Shown here in pieces: positions 1 through 5,809 of a stretch of DNA of 7,010 nucleotides. The notes beneath the pieces are model-generated. The model was given only the letters and a program-made list of their open reading frames with translations. It had not been told where the DNA came from and ran no database searches. Positions within the stretch are counted from its first letter, which is position 1, and every line of letters starts with the position of its first letter. The position numbers were made by a program, and so were the translations under genes. The stretch lies in assembly GCA_027619145.1 (NCBI GenBank), contig JAQCGA010000210.1:1-7010 (forward strand), written 5' to 3'. The stretch comes from a bacterium (lineage in GTDB: Bacteria; Latescibacterota; UBA2968; GCA-2709665).

Positions 1-1218
1 GTCGAAGTACTGAAAGGGGTCCAGGTTGTCCAGGCGTTCGCCGGTTGTGGGTGTGTAGTCTTCCGGATCCGAGTAGCCCAGGAGGAGTTCTGGGATTTCA
101 CGCATGAGGTTGAGGTGCATGTTGGAGTAGCCGGGTGATTCTTTGCAGAAGCCGTCAAAGTGGAAGCCTTCTTCCATGAGCGCCTCAAATCCTTCGATGG
201 CGCGTCGGACGCTTTCCGGGCGGTTGAGGAGGATACCTACGGCGGCACTGAGGGCGCGGCCTGGGCCACATTTGTTGTTGATGTCGTTCCAGTGTTCGGT
301 GTCTATACAGCCGGCCAGGATGAGGTCGTTGATGATGCGGTGGTCCATGTCTGGTGTGAGGACGGGCGTGCCGTCCGGGTGTTTGGCGTGGCGGATGCAT
401 TCGTAGGCGCGGGTAACGCGCAAGAGGGTGCCGCCGTCTGAACCGCTACAGCCGAATCGACCTGCGCCCCAGAAACCATTGTTCAGTATGGCGTGGTCAC
501 CCTGGTTGTGGCGGCCTTCGAAAGCGGTGATGATGGTTTCTACAGGGAACTTCCCGTTTCGGGGATGGTCGCCCATAGATTTTGCGGCTTCGGCCGGGGG
601 ACAGTCCGCAATGGTACCTTCGTAGGAGTGGAAGAGCCAGTTGGGATATCGTTGGGCCATGATGTCCATGATCCAGGCGGCGCGCTGGGCATACGCTACG
701 TCTTCCGTGAGGGCGTAGAGGTCGGCCAGGGTGGACATTTGCTCCAGGGCCCAGCGACTTTTTTTTGAACGGATCACGCCGGTCCAGCTTGTGTGAACGG
801 GCCAGTTGACCCATTTAAAGGCATGCTTTCCGGAGGTGTCTTCCCGGTGGGCGCGTTCTTCTTCGGTGAGGTAAAAGGTAAAGGTCTGGCCCATGCGGGG
901 CGCGGTTACGCTGCCGGTTTCCGGGTAGTCTGGATTTGGATATTCAGTATTGCAATATTTGCAGGTGAGTCGGTCTGGATCGCGGACATCCCATTTGTAG
1001 AGGCCGGTTTCTCCCATGGAAGAGAGGCGGTTTACACAGGCTGGACAGTTCTGGCCGTATTCGGGCCAGGCGGTGAGTTCGGGCATCATGGATTCAAAGA
1101 AGGGTTGATCTTGTTGCATGGCGTAGGTGACTTGCTGTTTCCAGGATTCAACGATTTCCTGGGCCCATTGATGACGGGTGAAGTTTTCGCGGGTTCGGGT
1201 GATGTTGGAGAAAGGCAT
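1..1218 (-). CDS. Heparinase II/III or alginate-lyase-like protein, N-terminal part (3' end outside window)
   Basis: The frame is open from an ATG at 1218-1216 to the left edge, giving 406 residues with no stop; the C-terminus is not seen. The start is set by AAAGGAG at 1224-1230, five bases upstream. No signal peptide is evident: the N-terminus (MPFSNITRTRENFTRHQ) is polar. Residues about 150-380 read like the helical (alpha/alpha) toroid of heparinase II/III, PL15 and PL17 lyases. The pattern NNK (314-316), SAAVGILLNRPE (324-335), a helix ending EGF, then HFDGFCKESPGY (353-364) resembles the NH..W..A..G and DG.W.E.SPGYH stretches of those lyases. Two cysteine pairs, CPAC (58-61) and CKYC (86-89), could form a small zinc knuckle. 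Such proteins usually cleave acidic polysaccharides by beta-elimination and carry a C-terminal beta-sandwich, which would lie outside the window. Substrate is unknown. The family call is by eye and only the broad class is safe. Confidence 0.72.
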   Translation of the reverse strand, partial: MPFSNITRTRENFTRHQWAQEIVESWKQQVTYAMQQDQPFFESMMPELTAWPEYGQNCPACVNRLSSMGETGLYKWDVRDPDRLTCKYCNTEYPNPDYPETGSVTAPRMGQTFTFYLTEEERAHREDTSGKHAFKWVNWPVHTSWTGVIRSKKSRWALEQMSTLADLYALTEDVAYAQRAAWIMDIMAQRYPNWLFHSYEGTIADCPPAEAAKSMGDHPRNGKFPVETIITAFEGRHNQGDHAILNNGFWGAGRFGCSGSDGGTLLRVTRAYECIRHAKHPDGTPVLTPDMDHRIINDLILAGCIDTEHWNDINNKCGPGRALSAAVGILLNRPESVRRAIEGFEALMEEGFHFDGFCKESPGYSNMHLNLMREIPELLLGYSDPEDYTPTTGERLDNLDPFQYFD

Positions 1219-1223
1219 TGTGG

Positions 1224-1230
1224 CTCCTTT
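1224..1230 (-). promoter_or_regulatory. Ribosome binding site of the lyase-like gene
   Basis: On the minus strand this reads AAAGGAG, five bases before the ATG at 1218. It is a strong Shine-Dalgarno match and fixes the start of a gene whose end is outside the window. Confidence 0.75.
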
Positions 1231-1253
1231 GATGAGTTGTGGAAAAAGCGGGA

Positions 1254-1293
1254 TCACGGAAGGGCACAGAGAAGCACGGAGGGTCACGGAACC
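1254..1293. repeat. Four direct repeats with exact 10-bp phasing
   Basis: TCACGGA (1254), GCACAGA (1264), GCACGGA (1274) and TCACGGA (1284) are spaced exactly ten bases apart, with purine-rich spacers between the first three. The consensus is KCACRGA. The array sits 36 to 72 bases upstream of the lyase-like start codon, within its probable promoter or leader. One helical turn per unit would place all copies on the same DNA face, as in a multi-site operator. It could equally be one of the low-complexity CCGTG/CTGTG-type dispersed repeats seen between genes in some environmental bacteria. The periodicity is seen directly; the function is unknown. Confidence 0.6.
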
Positions 1294-1377
1294 CCGCCTG
1301 TTTCCTCCGCAGCCTAGGTGGGATTGGAAAGGTGTTTTGTGGAGAGAGGAAACGAAACCCTTTGGCGGGATTGGGAT

Positions 1378-1406
1378 GTAGGGGCGGACCTGTGTGTCCG
1401 CCCGGC
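1378..1406. repeat. REP-like hairpin, copy A
   Basis: The element begins GTAGGGGC and ends GCCCGGC. Its arms GGGCGGAC (1382-1389) and GTCCGCCC (1396-1403) form a perfect 8-bp stem with a 6-base loop. It is the first of three same-orientation copies, which share GTAGGGGC and CCCGG flanks while the inner stem sequence differs with compensating changes. This fits the REP-like palindromes mobilised by RAYT transposases. Confidence 0.75.
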
Positions 1407-1432
1407 GTGGGGTTGGTGTGCCGGGTGATTTT

Positions 1433-1462
1433 CGTAGGGGCAGGCCTCTGAGCCTGCCCGGC
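1433..1462. repeat. REP-like hairpin, copy B
   Basis: CGTAGGGGC head and GCCCGGC tail. The arms GGGCAGGC (1438-1445) and GCCTGCCC (1452-1459) form a perfect 8-bp stem with loop CTCTGA. The head is preceded by TTTT, as in copy C. Its head starts 56 bases after that of copy A. Confidence 0.78.
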
Positions 1463-1477
1463 CTTTGGGAATATTTT

Positions 1478-1506
1478 CGTAGGGGCGATCCTTGTGATCG
1501 CCCGGG
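1478..1506. repeat. REP-like hairpin, copy C
   Basis: CGTAGGGGC head and GCCCGGG tail. The arms GGGCGATC (1483-1490) and GATCGCCC (1496-1503) form a perfect 8-bp stem with loop CTTGT. Its head starts 45 bases after that of copy B, and it is preceded by ATATTTT. Confidence 0.78.
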
Positions 1507-1515
1507 TTCGTAGGG
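1507..1515. repeat. Partial fourth REP-like head
   Basis: TTCGTAGGG directly follows copy C and matches the head of copies B and C. It then breaks off into TACAG with no second arm, so it looks like a truncated or decayed copy. At nine bases this could be chance, but its position in a tandem series argues otherwise. Confidence 0.4.
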
Positions 1516-1663
1516 TACAGTTTTTTTGATTTTGTATCTCCGGACAGACCTGTTTTGATAAACCTCTGTGCCTCTGGATTGGATCGCTGAAGCTCTCGTG
1601 TACGCCTCTGGAGTGCCTGGGCATTCGAGGTAAGATCTTCCACTGGGCTGGATTGATCCATGG

Positions 1664-1694
1664 GAGATCTGGGTTATTTCAGGTTCCAGATCTC
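1664..1694. repeat. 9-bp inverted repeat around the amidohydrolase stop codon
   Basis: GAGATCTGG (1664-1672) and CCAGATCTC (1686-1694) are perfect inverted arms separated by 13 bases that contain the TAA stop (1676-1674). On the transcript this would be a stem enclosing the stop codon. There is no T-run after it on the minus strand, so it is not a standard intrinsic terminator. It may influence 3' end stability or be fortuitous. Confidence 0.4.
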
Positions 1695-2513
1695 TGCGGC
1701 GGTGCCGCCCAGGATGCGTTCTTTTTCTGCGTCTGTGAGGAAGGGCAGGCCTTCGCGGATGAGGCGGAGTTCGTCTGCGAGGGAGAGCCAGTTGTGTTTT
1801 ACGCGGTGATGGCCGGGGTAGCCGGTTCCCCAGGTGGTGCGTTGTGGGGTGAAGGCGTCCAGGGCTGCGCGGATGTAGGGATGGACGTCTGTGTAGGGAA
1901 ACGGGCTGTTGGAGCGGCCTTTGACGTCGGAGAGTTTGAAGTAGATGTTGTCGTGTTGTGCGAGGTCCAGGATGGGCTGGTAAGCGGAGAGGTCTTCGTT
2001 CACTTTTGGATAGCCCATGTGGTCCAGGAGGAAGAGGTTGTTTGGGCAGCGTTTTGCAATGGCGTCTACCTGGTCTGCAAAGTCGGGGCGGAAGTGAAAC
2101 TGGATGACGGCGTTGAGGGCGGCGATTTCTTCCCAGAGGGGTTCGTTCTGTTTGGTGAGGAGGATTTTTTCGTCCGGGTAATACATGGGGTGAAAACGGA
2201 AGCCAGCGAGGCCGCGGTCTTTGACCCAGTAGCGGGCACGTTCTGCGTTGTTCGGGTCCTGAGGATCGAGCATGCCGTGGCCAATGAAGCGGTTCGGGTA
2301 TTTCGCGGTGGAGTCCGCAATGTAGCCGTTGTCCCAGGTGGACCAGCTGGTCTGGACGAGGACGGTCCAGTCCACATGGTTGGCATCCATGTCGGCCAGG
2401 AGTTCTTCGGCGGTTCCGGGTTCGTCGGGGTAGCTGTTCCAGGTGGGGGCTGTGGGACCAATGGGATATTTGTCGGAGATTTCCCAGACGTGGACGTGGG
2501 TGTCTACGATCAT
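1674..2513 (-). CDS. Amidohydrolase-2 family protein, sugar-lactonase type, atypical active site
   Basis: 279 residues, a normal length for the PF04909/COG3618 group, which includes L-fuconolactonase and L-rhamnonolactonase-type hydrolases. These cytosolic TIM-barrel enzymes open sugar lactones or related esters. Visible motifs are DTHVHVW with the HxH pair H6/H8, GFRFHP (104-109), QFHFRP with H140, LLDHMGYP with H165, YFKLS (191-195), and a typical C-terminal end ILGGTAAEIWNL (267-278). The segment that normally reads WG(S/T)DYP is WGTGYPGHH (228-236), so the conserved aspartate is Gly231. The start ATG at 2513 overlaps the TGA of the upstream gene by four bases (ATGA), and GAGGA (2521-2525) lies seven bases ahead, so translation is probably coupled. 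The family is secure. Activity is open, since the missing aspartate could mean changed chemistry or a non-hydrolytic role. Confidence 0.88.
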   Translation of the reverse strand: MIVDTHVHVWEISDKYPIGPTAPTWNSYPDEPGTAEELLADMDANHVDWTVLVQTSWSTWDNGYIADSTAKYPNRFIGHGMLDPQDPNNAERARYWVKDRGLAGFRFHPMYYPDEKILLTKQNEPLWEEIAALNAVIQFHFRPDFADQVDAIAKRCPNNLFLLDHMGYPKVNEDLSAYQPILDLAQHDNIYFKLSDVKGRSNSPFPYTDVHPYIRAALDAFTPQRTTWGTGYPGHHRVKHNWLSLADELRLIREGLPFLTDAEKERILGGTAAEIWNLK

Positions 2514-4324
2514 GTGGTTTTCCTCAAGTGGAGGGTTTCAGGTGTGTTGGGCCGGAGGTGGAGGATGACGGCGCACTGGGTGCGGCCTTCGAGGTGGAGA
2601 TGGTGGATTGAGAGAGGTTCCTTTTGGGATCTGATTTCGGTTTGTTCGGGGAGAAGAAGTGTGAGGTTCTGGATACCGAGTTTCGATTCAAGGGTGAGGG
2701 TGGTAGTTTGGGTTTCGGTGCGATAGGCTGTGAGTTGGACGTTTGCACGGGCTCGAAAGAAGCGGGAGAAGTTCTCCAGGTTTTCGAAGCGACAGCCAGC
2801 GTTTTTTGCAGCTTCCAGGGCGATTTCCAGAGCAAGTTTGGACGAGCCGAGGTACGGCCAGTCTTGCGAAACGTAGCATGGGTGAAAGCTGCAGGCCTGG
2901 GTAACGTGGAAGCGGCTTGCGGCGCTTTGTGCAAATTGTGCGAGTTGGGCGCCGTAGTCTTCTGTGGTTTGCCCGGTGATGTGGTGCAGGGTTTCGGGTT
3001 CGAGGGCGTTGGGTTCGGTGGATGATTTCTGGCGGGCGACAAGTTGCCAGGCCATGTCGATCCACTGAAAAGGAAAGTGCCAGATGTCCTGTACGCCTTC
3101 TGCGGGATCAAAGAAGCGCATGGGGAGGGCGGTGGCAATGAGATAGGGGCCTGTTCGGTCTCCTGGACGGATGCGTGGGTCGTAGGATTGGAAAGGGAGG
3201 AGGGTGTGCCAGCCCAGTTCGCGTACGATGTGGGCCATGGGCAGGCCGGTCCACTGGGCACCGTGGGTGAGGAAGGTTTCCATTTCCAGGCCGGTTTCCC
3301 GGTGGAAGCTGTCGCGGTGTTGCGTCAGGTTTTCACGGATGGCGGGGAGGTGGTGTGCGTTGAGTTCTGCGGCCGTTCGGCTGGTGTGTTCGTTGTTGAT
3401 TGTGGGTTGGGTGATGGCGTTGATGTTGGCTTCGATGGTGATGCCGTGGCCGCGGGTATGCCATTCGCGTACGGTTTCACCGCTGAAGCGGCTTACGGGT
3501 GGGCGGCAGAAAGTGAGGTACGCGCCATGTTTTTCTACGGTTTCAATTTCGATGTCTGCACCCTGTTCTCCGCAGCCGTCTCCGCGTACGGTCCAGACGG
3601 CGGGTGCGCCTTCGGGGAAATGCCAGAGGCGAGGGAGGGATGTGTCTGCGAGTGCTTCTGTGAGGATAGAGCGCAGGATGTCCTGGTGCAGGTCCGCTAT
3701 TGGGATGTCTTGTGGAAGTTTGGCTGCAAGTTCCCAGAAACTGTAGAGGGCTCTGGGGCCGGTCCAGGCGTCTTTTTCGGGTTCAGGGTGATCCAGTCGT
3801 CCGGTGCCGTGGCGCAGGGTTGCGATGGTCTGGCAGAGGTCGTACCCGTAGATCCAGGCGCGGCCTTTTCCCAGAGAGAGGGTGACGATTCCTGCACCGA
3901 CGGTTGGGTTTTCGGCGGTACACAATTTTGCGGCGGTTTGGCCGCCGGTGATTGGCCGCGCCGTATGGTCTGGACAGAGTAGGGGAAGGTCGCTGTGTTC
4001 CCAGTGTGTGAGATCGGTGACGGTGAGGTGTGCGTCTTCGACCGAGTTTCCGACGGTGAGGCCGAGGGCGTGTACAAGTGCCGGATCTGGGGCGAGGGCG
4101 ACAAGAGGTGTTCCGTTTGCAACTGTATTTGCGAGCCGTTCGGCGGTTGTTGAAGACAGGCCTGTTCCGGCGGTGACAATGAGGTGAACGTCCGGTGGAA
4201 CTGTACTGCAGGTTTCTGCCGGACAGACTGCCAGCCACGGGTATCCTTCGCATCGCAGGATTTCGGCGGCGAGGCCGGTTGCCGGGTTTTTGCCAGTGGT
4301 GAGAAGGTGGATGGGTTGGGTCAT
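2510..4324 (-). CDS. GATase1-like plus NodB-like deacetylase two-domain protein
   Basis: 604 residues. Residues about 1-220 look like a class I glutamine-amidotransferase-like (ThuA or trimerisation type) alpha/beta domain: DVHLIVTAGTGLSS (45-58), NGTPLVALAPD (70-80) and GAGIVTLSLGKGRAWIYGYDL in part (143-163). Residues about 240-440 resemble a NodB polysaccharide-deacetylase barrel: PAVWTVRGDGCGE (241-253) in the place of TFDDG, TRGHGITIEANIN (290-302) in the place of RGHEIGxHxxxH, then ETFLTHGAQW (349-358) and LGWHTLLPF (370-378). A helical stretch follows, and a short beta-rich tail (540-604). The first Asp (D249) and one His (H293) are present, but the HxxxH metal pair is not. The start ATG at 4324 is preferred over an upstream in-frame ATG (4585) that would run 87 codons inside the neighbouring gene; GAGGAA lies eight bases upstream. 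No signal peptide or membrane segment is seen. It could deacetylate a sugar or be a non-catalytic relative; I do not know the substrate. Confidence 0.62.
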   Translation of the reverse strand: MTQPIHLLTTGKNPATGLAAEILRCEGYPWLAVCPAETCSTVPPDVHLIVTAGTGLSSTTAERLANTVANGTPLVALAPDPALVHALGLTVGNSVEDAHLTVTDLTHWEHSDLPLLCPDHTARPITGGQTAAKLCTAENPTVGAGIVTLSLGKGRAWIYGYDLCQTIATLRHGTGRLDHPEPEKDAWTGPRALYSFWELAAKLPQDIPIADLHQDILRSILTEALADTSLPRLWHFPEGAPAVWTVRGDGCGEQGADIEIETVEKHGAYLTFCRPPVSRFSGETVREWHTRGHGITIEANINAITQPTINNEHTSRTAAELNAHHLPAIRENLTQHRDSFHRETGLEMETFLTHGAQWTGLPMAHIVRELGWHTLLPFQSYDPRIRPGDRTGPYLIATALPMRFFDPAEGVQDIWHFPFQWIDMAWQLVARQKSSTEPNALEPETLHHITGQTTEDYGAQLAQFAQSAASRFHVTQACSFHPCYVSQDWPYLGSSKLALEIALEAAKNAGCRFENLENFSRFFRARANVQLTAYRTETQTTTLTLESKLGIQNLTLLLPEQTEIRSQKEPLSIHHLHLEGRTQCAVILHLRPNTPETLHLRKTT

Positions 4325-4332
4325 GGGATGTA

Positions 4333-4338
4333 TTCCTC
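4333..4338 (-). promoter_or_regulatory. Ribosome binding site that decides the start of the deacetylase-like gene
   Basis: On the minus strand GAGGAA lies eight bases before the ATG at 4324 and overlaps the TAG stop (4340-4338) of the enolase-superfamily gene. This supports the 604-residue start and re-initiation by ribosomes finishing the upstream gene. Confidence 0.65.
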
Positions 4339-5552
4339 TATTCCTCCATGAACGATTCTTCATTTTCGAGCCGTTGCCAGGTGGTTTTGAATTCTTCCGA
4401 GCCGTCGTCTTCCCAGGCTTCCAGGCGGAGGCCGCGGATATTGCCTTCAGGAAATCCGGTGAGGCGTTCCACTGCGGGGAAGGATTTCGTATAGAGGCGG
4501 TGGCCAGCGGGCATGTGGAGGACGCCAATGGTGGGTGGAACGATGGTGGGTTTGTTGGCGGCGCATACGGCGAGGGCTTTTTCATCTACGTCCACACCCA
4601 GGCCGGGACCTTCGGGTACGGGAGACGAGCCTTCGGCGATTTCGATGCGGCGGACGACAATGTCTTCTTCGTACTGGTCATCCAGGTTGGTGGAGTGGGA
4701 GACGAAGGGGATGACGGCACCCATGTGGAGGGCCATGGCTTTGGTGAGGGTGCCGCCGGTGAGTTGGATGACGGTGGAGATGTTGGCCTCTCCGCAGGCG
4801 AATCCTCTGGCGAGTGTGGAGCCGATGCCGCCTTCACCGATCATGTAGGCGTCTGCACATCCCTGGATGAGTTCGGGACCACCGCCGAGTTGGGGGACGT
4901 GCATGAGGAGGGGCAGGCTGGTTTTGTCGCGTAGTCGCCGCCAGCCGGTAATGTCCCGCCAGACGAGCGGGTCTTCGAGCATGCCCACGACGGGAGATTT
5001 CTCCAGTTCGTGTACCAGGCGCAGGACGGCGGCGAGGGGGCGGTTGTGATTGAAGTCGTAGTGCATTTTGAAGCCGTGGGGTGCCACCTGCTCTACGGCT
5101 TTGTTTTGTTCAAAGATGTCGTAGTACGCGCAGGTGTGGATTTTGAAGATCATGTAGCCTTCTGCGGTGGCGCGCTGAACTTCCCGAGCGAGGTCTTCTG
5201 GAGAGGCCGGCCGTGTCCAGGCGGCTACGGGAACGCGGTCGCGCAGTTTTTGACCCATGAGTTTGTACGCAGGGATTTCCAGGTACTTGCCCATGGTGTC
5301 GTAGAGTGCGCCCATGAGGCCGGTGTTGAGGTTGGCGTTGAGGAAGTCGAAGGGGTTGCGGTCTACGAGGTGTTCAACGGTGGACTTGTCCGGGGCCGGA
5401 CAGCGCGCATCTCCGTAGCCGACGATGCTGTTGTCGGTGGTGATTTTGAAGACGGTGCGGTGGTTAAGGCTGACGAACCGCGCTTTCTGGTTTGCGTTGC
5501 GGGCGGCGATTTTGGGGTAGATGGGGATGATTTCGACGTTGGTGATTTTCAT
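4338..5552 (-). CDS. Mandelate racemase/muconate lactonizing enzyme family protein (enolase superfamily), divergent active site
   Basis: 404 residues with the two-part enolase-superfamily layout: an alpha+beta capping domain (about 1-100, MKITNVEIIPIYPKI, GYGDAR) and a barrel (about 105-325), then the usual EGPGLGVDVDE (314-324) and a C-terminal extension. Such enzymes abstract a proton alpha to a carboxylate; many are sugar-acid dehydratases. K137 (FKIH) sits 29 residues before D166 (HYDFN), the spacing of the second KxK lysine to the first metal ligand in mandelate racemase. E193 (MLEDP) is the second ligand. The third ligand, normally acidic, falls at LLMHVP, so H218 occupies or adjoins it. 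E240 (IGEGG) aligns with the Asp of the usual His-Asp dyad, and I see no dyad His in the next strand (IQLTGG). AGGAG (5560-5564) lies seven bases before the ATG. The next gene starts 13 bases after its TAG. The family is secure, the reaction is not; a dehydratase role is inferred from its neighbours. Confidence 0.85.
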   Translation of the reverse strand: MKITNVEIIPIYPKIAARNANQKARFVSLNHRTVFKITTDNSIVGYGDARCPAPDKSTVEHLVDRNPFDFLNANLNTGLMGALYDTMGKYLEIPAYKLMGQKLRDRVPVAAWTRPASPEDLAREVQRATAEGYMIFKIHTCAYYDIFEQNKAVEQVAPHGFKMHYDFNHNRPLAAVLRLVHELEKSPVVGMLEDPLVWRDITGWRRLRDKTSLPLLMHVPQLGGGPELIQGCADAYMIGEGGIGSTLARGFACGEANISTVIQLTGGTLTKAMALHMGAVIPFVSHSTNLDDQYEEDIVVRRIEIAEGSSPVPEGPGLGVDVDEKALAVCAANKPTIVPPTIGVLHMPAGHRLYTKSFPAVERLTGFPEGNIRGLRLEAWEDDGSEEFKTTWQRLENEESFMEE

Positions 5553-5611
5553 GCCAGGACTCCTGTATGGATAGGGGGAAACGGGTCTGGTGGAAGATCG
5601 AATCTACGTTG

Positions 5612-5628
5612 CTCCGGGATTTCCGGAG
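5612..5628. repeat. Small GC-rich hairpin upstream of the enolase-superfamily gene
   Basis: CTCCGG (5612-5617) and CCGGAG (5623-5628) are perfect arms with loop GATTT. On the minus strand it lies 60 to 76 bases before the ATG at 5552. It could be an operator or a leader hairpin, but a 6-bp stem may also arise by chance. Confidence 0.35.
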
Positions 5629-5744
5629 GGCTTCGAGTTGGCGGCGGTGCTCCAATCCTCCACGTTCACAGGCGCAGCAAGGTCAGATCTCAGAAAAGCG
5701 GTGCAAGTTCCAAATACGTAAGGCATATGACATAAGCCGATTCC

Positions 5745-5805
5745 ACTGTCGGTCCCTCTACCGCTTGCGGGAGAGGGATGTCGGGCACAGCTCGACAGGG
5801 TGAGG
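5745..5805. repeat. Dispersed-type palindromic repeat downstream of the DapA-like gene
   Basis: The core TCCCTCT (5753-5759) pairs with AGAGGGA (5772-5778), and CCG (5761-5763) pairs with CGG (5768-5770) around loop CTTG, with one A/G mismatch between the two stems. It is followed by TGTCG (5779-5783) and CGACA (5793-5797), then GGGTGAGGG. The form CCCTCTCCCGCAAGCGGGAGAGGG followed by GTGAGGG-type sequence, of which this is a variant, is a familiar intergenic repeat in bacterial genomes. On the minus strand it starts shortly after the TAG and is not followed by a T-run, so it is more likely a repeat than an intrinsic terminator. Confidence 0.55.
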
Positions 5806-5809
5806 GCGT

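Larger units (their letters stand above)
1219..1673. other. Repeat-rich intergenic region without a credible gene
   Basis: These 455 bp separate the amidohydrolase stop from the start of the lyase-like gene. From left to right they hold the lyase gene's ribosome binding site, a ten-base-phased repeat (1254-1293), three GTAGGGGC hairpins (1378-1506), a partial fourth copy (1507-1515), a T-tract (1521-1527) and a region with a 9-base direct repeat GCCTCTGGA (1570-1578 and 1604-1612). Minus-strand frames of 115 and 158 codons cross the region but run straight through the hairpins and lack a good ribosome binding site. I see no convincing sigma-70 promoter, although the lyase-like gene probably has its own promoter here because the gap is long. 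Confidence 0.7.
5553..5809. other. Intergenic region with palindromes
   Basis: 257 bp between the DapA-like stop and the start of the enolase-superfamily gene. It holds a repeat-like palindrome next to the DapA-like stop (5753-5778) and a small hairpin 60 to 76 bases before the downstream ATG (5612-5628). A promoter for the three-gene set downstream would be expected here, but I cannot point to a convincing -35/-10 pair. No coding frame in this stretch looks real. Confidence 0.6.

Noticed and set aside
1378..1515. CRISPR array
   Set aside because: The repeated units are themselves palindromes with differing arms, the spacing is uneven (56 and 45 bases), and there are no identical 24-37 base repeats or nearby cas genes.
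1483..1527. Hairpin copy C plus T-tract (1521-1527) as a plus-strand intrinsic terminator
   Set aside because: The T-run begins 17 bases after the stem rather than directly, and there is no plus-strand gene to terminate.
1634..1643. GATCTTCCAC matching the reverse complement at 5590-5599
   Set aside because: A single exact 10-base match is expected by chance many times in 7 kb, and neither side extends.
1314..1661. Minus-strand frame of 115 codons starting 12 bases after the amidohydrolase stop
   Set aside because: It has no ribosome binding site, and most of its length is translation through the GTAGGGGC hairpins; this is better explained as repeat DNA.
1653..2726. Plus-strand open frame of 357 codons opposite the amidohydrolase
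   Set aside because: It is antisense to a clear amidohydrolase gene, its product is a low-complexity Val/Gly/Phe-rich sequence, and the openness follows from the C-rich third positions of the real gene.
3044..3982. Plus-strand open frame of 312 codons opposite the deacetylase-like gene
   Set aside because: It has the same Gly/Val/Phe/Ala-rich shadow composition and no recognisable domain, and it is antisense to a coupled gene with a good ribosome binding site.
2510..4585. Longer 691-residue version of the deacetylase-like protein starting at 4585
   Set aside because: The extra 87 codons lie inside the 3' end of the enolase-superfamily gene in another frame and are Pro/Ser-rich noise. The ATG at 4324 has GAGGAA at the right distance.
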